Shown one piece after another: positions 1-9,230 of a stretch of 64,000 nt of DNA. The position numbers were made by a program, and so were the translations under genes. The DNA comes from Thiothrix sp. (GTDB taxonomy: Bacteria > Pseudomonadota > Gammaproteobacteria > Thiotrichales > Thiotrichaceae): positions 1 through 64,000 of the forward strand of contig NZ_JAQTLS010000012.1 of assembly GCF_028714775.1 (NCBI RefSeq), read 5' to 3'. The notes below the pieces were generated by a model. It was not told the origin of the DNA, ran no database searches, and saw only the letters and a list, made by a program, of their open reading frames with translations. Numbering within the stretch: the first letter of the stretch is position 1; each line of letters starts with the position of its first letter.

Positions 1-62
1 TCAGCGGGCGTTTTGCAATCGGTTAAAAGCTCATCCATCAGGACGGGATCAAGGGTTTCCAT
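1..62 (-). CDS. IS256-like transposase, N-terminal fragment (window edge)
   Basis: Only the first 20 or so codons are in the window, reading METLDPVLMDELLTDCKTPA. The pattern DELLxDCKTP(E/A) is typical of the N-terminus of IS256-family (mutator-type) transposases, which usually begin with a short acidic stretch followed by KTPEDLxGENGLLKQL. The start is well supported: on the minus strand AAGGAG lies seven bases before the ATG. The catalytic DDE residues lie outside the window, so activity cannot be judged. Confidence 0.6.
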   Translation of the reverse strand, partial: METLDPVLMDELLTDCKTPA

Positions 63-125
63 GTGACTGCTCCTTGCGGGGGGTCCGCTGTTATATAGCA
101 GTTACACAGTTCAGTTTACAGTCTC
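1..125 (-). mobile_element. End of an IS256-like insertion sequence (partial, runs off the left edge)
   Basis: This is the 5' end of an insertion sequence whose transposase reads leftward out of the window. The outer limit is placed near 125 because, read on the minus strand, a terminal-repeat-like sequence starting GAGACTGTAAACTG and including GTGTAAC runs inward from there, and because the interrupted acyltransferase becomes recognisable immediately beyond it. The opposite end lies outside the window, so the terminal inverted repeat and any target-site duplication cannot be confirmed. Family assignment rests on the transposase N-terminus and the style of the end. Confidence 0.65.
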
Positions 126-1984
126 GTTTCTTGATTGCAGGCATCATCTTGCGACAGATACAGGATGACAAATTTTCCTTTCGCACTTTTTACTTACGCC
201 GATTCCGACGTATCTTGCCCGCCTTGGCTGTTATGTTGATGGTGACTATGGGGCTGAGTTGGTTTGTATTACTCCCAGAGGACTTCAAACTTTTAGGTCG
301 GCATGTGCTAGCCACTGTTTTAATAATTCCTAATATTAGTATTTGGAGTGCTTCGGGAAATTATTTTGCTTCATCAGTCGATGCTAATCCTTTGTTGGAC
401 TTATGGTCTCTTGGTGTTGAGGAACAGTTTTATTTGTTAATGCCTTTATTTTTATTTATTTTGATTCGTTATATGTCTTCACTTTGGGTGAAATGGGGAT
501 TGGTTGGTGCATTGTTGATGTCTTTTGGCTTGGCTGTTTGGTCGGCGATATTTCACCCTAATGCAGGATTTTATTGGTCGCCATCGCGTGCTTGGGAATT
601 ATTGTGTGGAGTTGGATTGGCCTACTTTCATTTTAACTATCAACCAGTCATCAACAGCAAACAATCAACAATCAATAACTATGAGTGGTTGGCTTTTATG
701 GCGCTGGCGGTTATATTGGCAAGTGTGGTAATACCTGGTAGCACTATAGGTGAAATTGCTTTTATTCACCAATTGGTGGCAGTATTTGGAACGGCTCTAT
801 TGATTCATCTCCATAGTTTTCGACAAACCTTGGTTTCTCGGTTTTTGTCTTGGAAAATTTTTGTTGGTATTGGTTTGATTTCTTATCCTATTTATTTATG
901 GCGTTGGCCCTTGTTCAGTCTGCGTTCTTACGTGCTTTCTCCTGATATGATTCCTTGGTATGAAACGCTTTTATTGCTGGTGTTGTGCTTTGTATTGAGT
1001 TACTTAACATGGCAATGGGTTGAGCAACCCGCACGTCGCTTACCTATTCGTCCTAGCAAATCTTTGGTCAAATGGGTTGTTACGGCGCAACTAGTGTTAT
1101 TTATAACCGGCGCGAGTTTCTGGTTAAGTAATGATTTTCCAAGGCTTATTAGTCCAGAGGCTATTGTCTATGCGGAGGGTGTGAATGATATGAATCCTCT
1201 GGCTAAAAAATGCCATCATACCCCGCTTTCTGTAAAAGATTGTATGTTTGGTCATTTGTTATTAATAGAGCCGCAATTTATTGTTTTGGGAAGTAGTCAT
1301 GCTAATGCGATTGTTCCTGTTTTTGCAAGATTGGCAAATCAATATGCATTAAAAGGTTTGCAAACAAGTTTGAGTAACTCTCCTTTTTTGCTAGATGTAT
1401 ATAAGGGAAATGCTACGTCATTGTATAATAAAAAATGGAAGGAGTTTAATGAAAATTCATTGAGGGCACTTGATGAGTTACCTATCCAAGATGTGTTTTT
1501 AGCGGGAAGATGGGCTGAAAGCATTTATGGTAACACAAAATATGATGGAGTCTCGGTTTCTAAACTGAGATCAAGTACAATGACTGATCCAAAATTGGCA
1601 TTTGAATACGGTTTAGAAAGGTCTGTCGCAACATTAGTTGCAAAAGGTAAGCGTATTTGGCTGGTATTACCTGTGCCTGAAATGGATAGAACTGTGCCAC
1701 GTTGGCTGGCATTTCATAGTGCTGGCGAGACCGATATATGGGTAGATAATCCCTATCCAGAACGTGCAGCTTCATTGCGCCCTTTCTTTGAAAAGTTGAG
1801 CCAAAAATATGGCATTCATTTACTTGACCCGCTGCCACATTTGTGTAGAGAAGATGGCAAGTGTCGTATAGCTTATAATGGTAAATCCGTATACTCCGAT
1901 AGCAATCACCTTTCCGCCAGCGGCTCTATGCTATTGGCGGAAATGTTGCGTCCTGCTTTTGAAGTCATGAAACGAGGTAAATAG
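126..1984 (+). pseudogene. Acyltransferase 3 / SGNH O-acetyltransferase (OafA-like), 5' end removed by IS insertion
   Basis: The product would be a membrane O-acyltransferase that modifies surface polysaccharide, with an N-terminal acyltransferase-3 domain of about ten membrane helices and a periplasmic SGNH esterase-like domain. Family-typical sequence begins abruptly with FLIAGIILRQIQ, followed by FYLRRFRRILPAL and LWSLGVEEQFYLL. The C-terminal domain keeps the GSSH serine block (about residue 410) and a terminal DSNHLSASG Asp/His block. Missing are the first membrane helix and the IDGLRALAV...FFVISG region with the catalytic histidine, about 50 residues that should lie beyond the IS. The open frame extends to position 74 only by reading through IS sequence. 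Base composition is AT-rich compared with the following genes. Probably inactive unless an IS-borne promoter drives a partial product. Confidence 0.8.
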
Positions 1985-1987
1985 CCT

Positions 1988-3301
1988 TCACACCGTTTGA
2001 ATTTTTTGTTGCCATGAACGCGCTTTGGCGATCAGGGCGGTTTCATCAAGCGTAGTCAGTTTGCGGTTTGCCATTAGCGCTTTGCCCGCTACCCAGGTGT
2101 AGGTCACTTGGTTGCGGTTGGCGCAGTACACCAGATGCGAAATCGGGTCGTACAGCGGTTGGGTTTCCAACACGCCCAAATCGACGGCAAGCATATCCGC
2201 CGCTTTGCCGATTTCCAGCGAACCGATGGTGTTGTCTAGCCCTAAGGCTTTAGCGCCATTGATGGTTGCCATGCGTAAGGCTTGGGTGGCGGGGATGGCG
2301 CTGGCGTCGTGGGCAACCGCTTTACCGATGAGCGCGGCGGTATGCATTTCACCGAGCATGTCGAGGTCGTTGTTGCTGGCATTGCCATCAGTGCCCAAGG
2401 CAACGTTGACGCCCGCAGCCAGCAGTTTCGCGACAGGGCAGAAACCGCTGGCGAGTTTGAGGTTAGACTCGGGGCAATGGATGACGTGTGTACCTTTTTC
2501 TGCCAGCAACTCGATTTCTTCGTCGGTCAACTGGGTCATGTGTACCGCGAGGAAATGTTTGTCGAGCAGGCCGAGGGTTTCCAAACGCGCCAGTGGGGCT
2601 GCATCGTTTTGCGCCAAGGCTTGCTGCACTTCAAACGCCGTTTCGTGGACATGCATGTGCACGGGAATGTCCATTTCACAGGCTAGGTGGAACACTTGCT
2701 TGAGCGGTTCGTCCGACACGGTGTAAGGCGCGTGTGGGGCAAACGCGGTGGTCAGCAAGGGTTTGCTTTCCAATTGGTCGTGCAGAGCCAAGCCTTTTTG
2801 AAGGTATTCTTGCGGGCCGCTGCCCCATGCGGTGGGGAAGTCGATCACGATCAGGCCGATGGAGGCGCGGATACCGGCTTCATCGGCTGCCTGCGCGGTC
2901 ATTTCCGGGAAAAAATACATGTCGTTGAAACACGTCGTGCCGGAACGGATCATTTCCGCAATCGCCAATTGTGAACCATTGTAGACAAATTCAGCATCCG
3001 CCCAACGGCTTTCCGCAGGCCAAATGTGGTTTTGTAACCAGTCCATCAACGGTAAATCGTCCGCTAAACCTTTCAGCAAGGCCATTGCTGCATGGGTATG
3101 CGCGTTCACCAGCCCCGGCAGCAAAGCATGTTGCGGTAACGCCACAACTTGGCGGGGTTTATAACGTTTTTCTGCTTCCGAGGCAGGCAGTATGTCTACA
3201 ATCCTGCTATCATCGACTGCTACAGCGTGGTGTCGCAGTACCTGATTGCCGGAATTGACAGTAATAACCCACTCGGGGATAACCAGTAATTCAATTTCCA
3301 T
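1988..3301 (-). CDS. mtaD: 5-methylthioadenosine/S-adenosylhomocysteine deaminase (TRZ/ATZ amidohydrolase)
   Basis: This is a 437-residue cytoplasmic metal-dependent hydrolase of the amidohydrolase superfamily that deaminates methylthioadenosine or S-adenosylhomocysteine to the inosine forms. Visible metal-site motifs are HTHAAMALLKG (about residues 67-77), HMHVHET, a downstream HMTQL, CPESNLKLASG and the Asp block GTDGNASNNDLDM, in the usual order and spacing. Length fits the family. It is transcribed away from mtnA with only about 39 bp between start codons, so the two genes share a control region and together point to salvage of methylthioadenosine made by polyamine synthesis and other SAM-using reactions. 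Related guanine or chlorohydrolase-type deaminases are the main alternative substrate assignment. Confidence 0.9.
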   Translation of the reverse strand: MEIELLVIPEWVITVNSGNQVLRHHAVAVDDSRIVDILPASEAEKRYKPRQVVALPQHALLPGLVNAHTHAAMALLKGLADDLPLMDWLQNHIWPAESRWADAEFVYNGSQLAIAEMIRSGTTCFNDMYFFPEMTAQAADEAGIRASIGLIVIDFPTAWGSGPQEYLQKGLALHDQLESKPLLTTAFAPHAPYTVSDEPLKQVFHLACEMDIPVHMHVHETAFEVQQALAQNDAAPLARLETLGLLDKHFLAVHMTQLTDEEIELLAEKGTHVIHCPESNLKLASGFCPVAKLLAAGVNVALGTDGNASNNDLDMLGEMHTAALIGKAVAHDASAIPATQALRMATINGAKALGLDNTIGSLEIGKAADMLAVDLGVLETQPLYDPISHLVYCANRNQVTYTWVAGKALMANRKLTTLDETALIAKARSWQQKIQTV

Positions 3302-3340
3302 GGGGGTGTTGTAAGATTGCCACTTTAAACCAACCTATTT
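3302..3340. promoter_or_regulatory. Divergent control region between mtaD and mtnA
   Basis: Only 39 bp separate the start codons of the two divergent genes, so each promoter must overlap the other's region or 5' coding sequence. No convincing -35/-10 pair, operator or riboswitch could be picked out by eye; the assignment rests on geometry alone. Confidence 0.35.
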
Positions 3341-4396
3341 ATGCCGAAAATCATCATGAGTCAACACGATTCGATACGTGCCGTTGAATGGAAAGATAAT
3401 CATCTGGTTTTGCTGGATCAGCGCAAACTGCCGCATAACGAACAGTATGTGCAATTATACGGCGCAGAAGACACGGCGGAGGCCATCCGCAACATGGTGG
3501 TACGCGGTGCGCCAGCCATTGGGATTGCGGCTGCCTATGCGATGGTGATGGCTGCCCGCAAGAGTTACAAACAGTATCCGGGCGACTGGCGTGTGCGTTT
3601 GGATGCGGAAAAAGACCTGCTGATGAATTCCCGCCCGACTGCCGTCAACTTGATGTGGGCGTTGCAGCGCATGAGTTCGGCGCTCGACAGCATTGAGAGT
3701 GACCCGGAAAGCCCGTTGCTGGAGCTTGCCCAGCGCATCCACCAAGAAGACATTGAAGCCAACTACCTCATGGGCGAGTTGGGCAGTGCCTTGATCCCGC
3801 GTTCCCACGGGGTCTTGACCCATTGCAATACCGGCTCATTGGCGACTGGTGGCTACGGGACAGCCTTAGGCGTCATCCGTAGCGCTTACAGTAACGGCAA
3901 AATTGAGCACGTTTACGCCGATGAAACCCGCCCGTGGTGGCAAGGTTCGCGCCTGACCGCATGGGAATTGGTGAAAGATAAGATTCCGGCGCATTTGCTT
4001 TGCGAAGGTGCGGCGGCTAGCTTGATGAGGCAGGGTAAAGTATCGTGGGTTATCGTCGGTTCCGACCGCATTGCCGCCAACGGTGATGTAGCCAATAAAA
4101 TTGGCACGTACAGCCTTGCGGTCAATGCCCGTTACCACGGGGTCAAATTCATGGTGGTTGCCCCAACCAGCACCATCGACATGAAAACCCTGACTGGCAA
4201 CGACATTCCGATTGAAGAGCGTGCCCCAGAAGAAATCCTCAACGTTGGCAACCAGCGTATTGCTGCACTTCAGGCACAGGCGTGGAACCCGGCGTTCGAT
4301 GTCACCCCGGCTTCCTTGGTTGATGCCATTGTCACTGAAAAGGGCGTGGTTGAACGCCCGACAGCGGAAAAAATGGCAGCCTTAATGGCGCTGTAA
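3341..4396 (+). CDS. mtnA: S-methyl-5-thioribose-1-phosphate isomerase
   Basis: MtnA converts methylthioribose-1-phosphate to methylthioribulose-1-phosphate in methionine salvage. The 351-residue product has the eIF2B-related fold and the family's signature blocks: [15 protein letters not shown] (about 53-67), [18 protein letters not shown] with the catalytic Cys of the CNTG block, [18 protein letters not shown], and [18 protein letters not shown] with the catalytic Asp. Length is normal for bacterial MtnA. Two ATGs are possible, 3341 and 3356 ([12 protein letters not shown]); neither has a clear ribosome binding site, and family N-termini would fit either. It is divergent from mtaD; the later salvage enzymes (MtnB, MtnC, MtnD) are not in the window. 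Confidence 0.93.
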   Translation: MPKIIMSQHDSIRAVEWKDNHLVLLDQRKLPHNEQYVQLYGAEDTAEAIRNMVVRGAPAIGIAAAYAMVMAARKSYKQYPGDWRVRLDAEKDLLMNSRPTAVNLMWALQRMSSALDSIESDPESPLLELAQRIHQEDIEANYLMGELGSALIPRSHGVLTHCNTGSLATGGYGTALGVIRSAYSNGKIEHVYADETRPWWQGSRLTAWELVKDKIPAHLLCEGAAASLMRQGKVSWVIVGSDRIAANGDVANKIGTYSLAVNARYHGVKFMVVAPTSTIDMKTLTGNDIPIEERAPEEILNVGNQRIAALQAQAWNPAFDVTPASLVDAIVTEKGVVERPTAEKMAALMAL

Positions 4397-4405
4397 GCAA
4401 TCCCC

Positions 4406-5665
4406 TCACGCTGCTTGTGCTGAACCGTACATACGTTCATGCAGGCGGCGATTGAGGCGGCTAACATCAGTATCCAGCCCGTAACGGTCTAGCCATTCAT
4501 TCTGGCGCGATGGGCGTTCAGTCGCAGGCAGCATCGCACATTCATAATTTTTCCCCGCCGTGGTTCCTACCGATAAGATCGTCAAGGGTTGGCGGAAATA
4601 ACGGCGCTGCAATTCATCAGGCAAGCGTTGTTTGATGATTGCCTGCTCCGGTAGCGGCTGTTCCGTCACACGGCTATAGCTCAGTTGCGCATACGGGTAA
4701 AATTCGTGCTGCTCGTACAAGAAATGATCCATTACCCGGTCGTAGTAGGCGTAACCGTGCAACAGGCCGCTTTCCGTCAATAACCACACATGCAGGTATT
4801 GCACGCGGAACAGCGTTTCACCTTTGCGTCCGTGCAGCTCCCGTTGCAGGGCAGTCAAGGTAATATTGCCTTCGTCCAGTAGTATCTGGCTGATTTCACT
4901 GTTTTCTTGGGCTTTCAAGGGCAATTGCAGGTATCCCCAGCTTTCCGTGATAAAACCTTCCCAGCGGTATTTCTGCAACACCTCTGACAAGTTGCCTAGC
5001 TCGTGGGGGCGTAAGACATGCAGCAGGGTATTGCGTAACAGTTGCTCCACCGCTTGTTGGTAACGCTGTTTCAAATGCGTGACTTCCGCAGGCGGGGGCA
5101 AGCTATCAAGCTGGAATTTGATGTTTTCTTTTTGCTCATGCAACGCACCCATTTGCTTCAGGTGGGTAATCAGGTCGTGGCGTGCTTGCCGCAAGCCCAG
5201 TTCCGAATAACGCCAGTACCCGACCAGCAGCAAAATCGGCAGGATCGGCAATAGGAAATGCCCACGCATTACCAGTGCAATAATCATCAGCATCGCCCCA
5301 GTAAAAACCGCCAAGCGCGGCGAAGTCATGTTGCGGTAACGGGATTTCAGTTCCGCCAACTCTTGGTTCATGGCTTCCCAACGGGATTCGTGTGGCAATT
5401 TGTTGGGGTCGGGGGCGTAAAAAAAGTGCCAGCGCTGGCAATCTTCTTCTTGGATACCGCTGCTCAGCAATTCTTCCGCGCTTTGGTCGTTGCAGGCATG
5501 GTTGGAAAAAATCGGGTAAGCCAACACTTCATTACCAAAGTTTGGGTATTCGATTTTGATTTTTTGCGCATCTGCTGCTTCTTGTTCCCGTTGGTTGCAT
5601 TGCGCCCGGAATTCCCGCAGCATGTGCTGGTTCATCCCCAACGTTTGGTATTCGTTATTAGTCAT
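4406..5665 (-). CDS. Unknown membrane protein with two central helices
   Basis: I do not recognise this 419-residue product. The first 130 residues are polar and predicted cytoplasmic; two adjacent hydrophobic segments around residues 137-172 (LAVFTGAMLMIIALVM, then HFLLPILPILLLVGYW) form a helical hairpin, followed by a polar C-terminal half with heptad-like stretches (LKQMGALHEQKENIKFQL, LKQRYQQAVEQLL) that could form a short coiled coil. No signal peptide or catalytic motif is visible. On the minus strand an AAAGGGG ribosome binding site precedes the ATG at 5665 by nine bases. It is convergent with mtnA (nine bases apart) and divergent from xerD. Codon use resembles neighbouring genes, so it appears to be a resident gene. 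Confidence 0.75.
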   Translation of the reverse strand: MTNNEYQTLGMNQHMLREFRAQCNQREQEAADAQKIKIEYPNFGNEVLAYPIFSNHACNDQSAEELLSSGIQEEDCQRWHFFYAPDPNKLPHESRWEAMNQELAELKSRYRNMTSPRLAVFTGAMLMIIALVMRGHFLLPILPILLLVGYWRYSELGLRQARHDLITHLKQMGALHEQKENIKFQLDSLPPPAEVTHLKQRYQQAVEQLLRNTLLHVLRPHELGNLSEVLQKYRWEGFITESWGYLQLPLKAQENSEISQILLDEGNITLTALQRELHGRKGETLFRVQYLHVWLLTESGLLHGYAYYDRVMDHFLYEQHEFYPYAQLSYSRVTEQPLPEQAIIKQRLPDELQRRYFRQPLTILSVGTTAGKNYECAMLPATERPSRQNEWLDRYGLDTDVSRLNRRLHERMYGSAQAA

Positions 5666-5727
5666 TATGCTCGACCCCTTTTTAGTGTAAGGATTGCTTG
5701 TTGTTTTAACTCTTCGCCAATCAGACC

Positions 5728-6666
5728 ATGAAGCCTGTAAAAAAATCCCTACCTGCTATGATTCGCTTAACTTGCCTTAATCAGGCATTAATTGACCGCT
5801 TTGTGGACGCTTTTTGGTCAGAGCGCGGCGTGAGCCGTAATACCCTTATCAGTTACGAACGTGACCTGCGGTTGGTGTGTCACTGGCTAGATGCTCGCAA
5901 AGTCTCGCTCGAACAAGCCAGTCGGGGCGATCTGCTCGAATATCTGGCGGTACGGGTAGGCGAAGGCACAAAAGCAGCTACTACGGCGCGTTTATTATCC
6001 AGCCTGCGGCGATTTTACCGTTGGTTAGTGCGCGAAAACCTGCGCAAGGATGACCCCTCCGCCCAAATCGAAGCACCCCGCCAAGGCCGCACATTGCCCA
6101 GTACCTTATCGGAGGAAGAGGTGGATGATTTACTGAATGCCCCGGATACCGGCAATCCGCTGGGAATGCGTGACCGGGCGATGCTAGAGTTGCTGTATGC
6201 CACGGGCTTGCGCGTTTCTGAGTTGGTGGGTATCCGTCTGAATGAAATTTCGCTGCAAAACGGCGTAATCCGCATCACCGGCAAAGGTGGCAAAGAACGT
6301 CTTGTGCCGATGGGGGAAGAAGCGCATGAATGGGTGCAAACCTATTTGCGCGAAACCCGTCCGGTATTTATGCACGGCAAGGGCATCGACGAGCATGTTT
6401 TCGTTACGGCAAGGGGCGGTGGCATGACCCGGCAGATGTTTTGGGTGCTGATCCAACGTTATGCACTGCAAGCGGGGATTGTTCGGCACATTTCCCCGCA
6501 TACTTTGCGCCATGCTTTCGCCACCCATTTATTGAACCACGGGGCGGATTTGCGGGTGGTGCAAATGTTGCTGGGGCACAGTGACTTGTCTACCACGCAG
6601 ATTTACACTCATGTTGCCCAAGCCCGTTTGCAGGATTTGCACCGTCAACATCACCCGCGTGGTTGA
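5728..6666 (+). CDS. xerD: Tyrosine recombinase XerD
   Basis: This is a site-specific tyrosine recombinase expected to resolve chromosome dimers at dif with XerC and FtsK. It has the N-terminal SAM-like core-binding domain (ALIDRFVDAFWSERGVSRN, NTLISYERDL) and the catalytic domain with the family residues in place: Arg in ATGLRVSELVGIRL, Lys in GKGGKERLVPMG, His/Arg in HTLRHAFATHLL, His in LLGHSDLSTTQ and the nucleophilic Tyr in IYTHVAQARL. The full ORF is 312 residues; an internal ATG at 5758 (MIRLTCLNQ) would give 302, closer to typical XerD, and neither has a strong ribosome binding site. No dif site was identified nearby. No integrase-type neighbours suggest a mobile element, so the housekeeping role is favoured. 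Confidence 0.92.
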   Translation: MKPVKKSLPAMIRLTCLNQALIDRFVDAFWSERGVSRNTLISYERDLRLVCHWLDARKVSLEQASRGDLLEYLAVRVGEGTKAATTARLLSSLRRFYRWLVRENLRKDDPSAQIEAPRQGRTLPSTLSEEEVDDLLNAPDTGNPLGMRDRAMLELLYATGLRVSELVGIRLNEISLQNGVIRITGKGGKERLVPMGEEAHEWVQTYLRETRPVFMHGKGIDEHVFVTARGGGMTRQMFWVLIQRYALQAGIVRHISPHTLRHAFATHLLNHGADLRVVQMLLGHSDLSTTQIYTHVAQARLQDLHRQHHPRG

Positions 6667-6732
6667 TTGGGCAACTATTTTTCCCCAATTGCCCCAAGCG
6701 AATTTCAAAGAACATCAGTACGGACAGTTACC

Positions 6733-7830
6733 ATGCTAAACCGCCGCCATTTTCTTACCCATATCGCCTTGACGACTGCAAGCCTTATCAGTATGCAACG
6801 AGGGTGGGCAACTGAACCCGTCACCACCGGCTGGCGAATGCCCGACGAAAGCGAACCCCACACCCGTACTTGGATGGCATTTGGCGCATCCCAAACTATC
6901 TGGGGTAAAAAGCTGTTGCCAGAAGTGCGCCGCAATCTGGCAAACATTGCCACCACCATTTCCCGTTATGAACCCGTGTCGATGCTGGTACGCGAAGCCG
7001 ACTATGACCTTGCCCACGACCTGATAGGAAAAGCAGTGGTCAAACTGATCGTTGCGCCACTGGACGATTTGTGGATGCGTGACACGGGCGCAGTCTTCGT
7101 CACCAACTCGGCTGGCAAAAAAGCGGGGGTCAATTTCAACTTCAACGGCTGGGGTGAAAAGCAGGCATTTAAACAGGATGCAAAAGTCGCTCCGCTGATC
7201 ACAGAAATTGCGGGTGTGCCACTGCTGGAAACTGATTTGATCCTAGAAGGCGGCGGTATCGAAGTCGACGGTCACGGCACTGCTATCATTAGCGAAAGCT
7301 GCGTATTGAATGCCAATCGCAACGCCGGTGTCAGCAAAGCCGACTGCGAAGCCGAACTCAAACGCTTACTGGGACTGCAAAAAATCATCTGGCTACCGGG
7401 TATTAAAGGCAAAGACATCACTGACGGACACACTGACTTTTACGCCCACTTTGCTCGCCCCGGTGTGGTCGTGGCAGGTTATGATCCTGACCCGCAATCG
7501 TTCGATCATGCCATCACCTCACGCCACTTGGAAATCCTCAAAACCGCCACCGACGTACACGGTAAACGGCTGGAAGTCGCGGTGATGACTGCCCCCAGCA
7601 ATATCCGCCCGGCCTATGCCAACGACGACTTTGCTGCCGGATACATCAATTTCTACGTATGTAACGGCGCGGTGATTGCGCCAGAATTCGGCGATGCCAA
7701 AGCTGATAAAGCTGCGCATGACACGCTCAAGCAGTTGTTTCCGCAGCGTGACATTGTGCAAATCAACATTGATGGCATAGCGGCGGGTGGCGGCGGGATT
7801 CATTGCACTACTCAACAAGAACCGAGGTAA
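6733..7830 (+). CDS. aguA: Agmatine deiminase with a Tat signal peptide (predicted periplasmic)
   Basis: This enzyme hydrolyses agmatine to N-carbamoylputrescine and ammonia. The family blocks are present: PDESEPHTRTWMAFG, DDLWMRDTGAVFV, FNFNGWGEKQ, LILEGGGIEVDGHGTA, DGHTDFYAHFARPG and the catalytic Cys block GGGGIHCTTQQEP (Cys about 358 of 365). The start at 6733 is chosen because it gives the twin-arginine signal NRRHFLTH followed by a hydrophobic stretch and a cleavage-like region near RGWA. Most agmatine deiminases are cytoplasmic, so export is notable. Only eight bases separate its stop from the start of the next gene, a Tat-exported amine oxidase with a GAGG ribosome binding site inside this gene's end, so the two are probably co-translated. 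The xerD stop is 66 bp upstream. Confidence 0.88.
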   Translation: MLNRRHFLTHIALTTASLISMQRGWATEPVTTGWRMPDESEPHTRTWMAFGASQTIWGKKLLPEVRRNLANIATTISRYEPVSMLVREADYDLAHDLIGKAVVKLIVAPLDDLWMRDTGAVFVTNSAGKKAGVNFNFNGWGEKQAFKQDAKVAPLITEIAGVPLLETDLILEGGGIEVDGHGTAIISESCVLNANRNAGVSKADCEAELKRLLGLQKIIWLPGIKGKDITDGHTDFYAHFARPGVVVAGYDPDPQSFDHAITSRHLEILKTATDVHGKRLEVAVMTAPSNIRPAYANDDFAAGYINFYVCNGAVIAPEFGDAKADKAAHDTLKQLFPQRDIVQINIDGIAAGGGGIHCTTQQEPR

Positions 7831-7838
7831 CAAATCCG

Positions 7839-9197
7839 ATGAGCCGCAGAAGATTTTTACAACTGATCGCGGGCTTGCTGGCAGGTAGCACCGTTACACC
7901 ACTACCTGCCGCTTCCGTCAAACGCATTGTCGTGGTCGGGGCAGGCATTGCTGGGCTAACTGCCGCGCAGACGCTGCACCAGCAAGGGCATTCCGTCACT
8001 GTGGTCGAAGCACGTGACCGGCTGGGCGGGCGTTTATGGACGAGCAACCGCTGGCAGCAAATGCCGGTGGATTTGGGGGCAAGCTGGATTCATGGCGCAA
8101 AAGATAACCCCTTGTCGGCGTTAGCTGACCAGATCAAAGCAACTCGCCTGACCACCCGCTATGACAACACCCTCACGTATAATAGCCAAGGCAAGCCGCT
8201 GAGTGATGCTGAAACCCGTGAGTTGGAACGCTGGCAGCAACGTATCGACACCGCGCTGGAATCTGCCCAATCCGCCAACCAAGATCAATCGGTGCAAGCG
8301 GCTGTCCACAAGGCGCTGGGTTGGGATAGTTTGACAGTGCGTGAACACCAACTGGCACAGTTCATTTTCAACAGCACGCTGGAACAGGAATATGCAGGCG
8401 GAATCCATGAGTTGTCGGCGTATTGGTACGATGCCGCAGCCGCTTTCCGGGGCGACGATACTCTGTTCAGTAAGGGTTATCAGGTGATAACCGAACATCT
8501 TGCCAGCGGGCTGGATGTAAAACTGCAACACACCGTGCAAAAACTCGAATGGTCAAATCCGCAAGTCAGCATACAGACTGACCGGGGTGAGTTGCAGGCA
8601 GATCATGCGATTATCACGCTACCATTGGGGGTGCTGAAAACCGGGCAGGTTGCGTTTTCCCCGCCCTTGCCAGCGCGTAAGCAAACCGCCATTGACACGC
8701 TGGGAATGGGAACGCTGAACAAGTGTTACCTGCGCTTCCCCACTGCCTTCTGGCCTGATGATCAAGACTGGCTGGAATACATCCCTACCGAACCGGGCGC
8801 GTGGACGGAATGGGTCAGTTTGCAGCGCGTGGCTGGCTGGTCGGTATTGTTGGGTTTCAATGCGGCAGAGCGGGGCAAACGCATTGAACAGTGGTCTGAC
8901 GCGCAAATCGTCGCTGATGCCATGCAAACTTTGCGTACCCTGTTCGGCAACGCCATCCCTGATCCGCTCGATTACCAGATTACCCGCTGGAATGCCGACC
9001 CGTTTGCTCGTGGCGCATATTCCTTCAACAGCATCGGTTCAACACCGGACATGCGCGACCATCTGGCAGAACGTCTGGGGAATACGGTGTTTTTTGCCGG
9101 AGAAGCCACCGAACGCAAGCATTTCAGCAGTGTGCACGGCGCATACCTGTCGGGCTTGCGGGCAGCCCAGCAAATTCTCGATTTGAACAAGGGATAA
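7839..9197 (+). CDS. FAD-dependent amine oxidase with a Tat signal peptide
   Basis: This is a 452-residue flavin monoamine/polyamine oxidase. It has the N-terminal Rossmann dinucleotide motif VVVGAGIAGLTAAQTL and following VEARDRLGGRLWT, the substrate-domain block IITLPLGVLK, and the C-terminal FAD block FFAGEATERKHFSSVHGAY. The start at 7839 gives a twin-arginine leader SRRRFLQ, a hydrophobic stretch and an Ala-rich end before the mature domain; a GAGG ribosome binding site lies about eight bases upstream. Folded export of a pre-loaded flavoenzyme is the usual reason for Tat use. Its position directly behind an exported agmatine deiminase suggests a polyamine such as putrescine or a carbamoyl derivative as substrate, but substrate cannot be read from sequence; L-amino acid oxidase and plant polyamine oxidase relatives are alternatives. 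Confidence 0.85.
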   Translation: MSRRRFLQLIAGLLAGSTVTPLPAASVKRIVVVGAGIAGLTAAQTLHQQGHSVTVVEARDRLGGRLWTSNRWQQMPVDLGASWIHGAKDNPLSALADQIKATRLTTRYDNTLTYNSQGKPLSDAETRELERWQQRIDTALESAQSANQDQSVQAAVHKALGWDSLTVREHQLAQFIFNSTLEQEYAGGIHELSAYWYDAAAAFRGDDTLFSKGYQVITEHLASGLDVKLQHTVQKLEWSNPQVSIQTDRGELQADHAIITLPLGVLKTGQVAFSPPLPARKQTAIDTLGMGTLNKCYLRFPTAFWPDDQDWLEYIPTEPGAWTEWVSLQRVAGWSVLLGFNAAERGKRIEQWSDAQIVADAMQTLRTLFGNAIPDPLDYQITRWNADPFARGAYSFNSIGSTPDMRDHLAERLGNTVFFAGEATERKHFSSVHGAYLSGLRAAQQILDLNKG

Positions 9198-9230
9198 GCG
9201 GTGGAAATTGCAGAGAATGCTTTACAGTCT

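Noticed and set aside
5728..6666. Tyrosine recombinase as an integrase marking a mobile island
   Set aside because: The protein matches chromosomal XerD in length and motifs and has no attachment-site repeats, tRNA or phage genes beside it.
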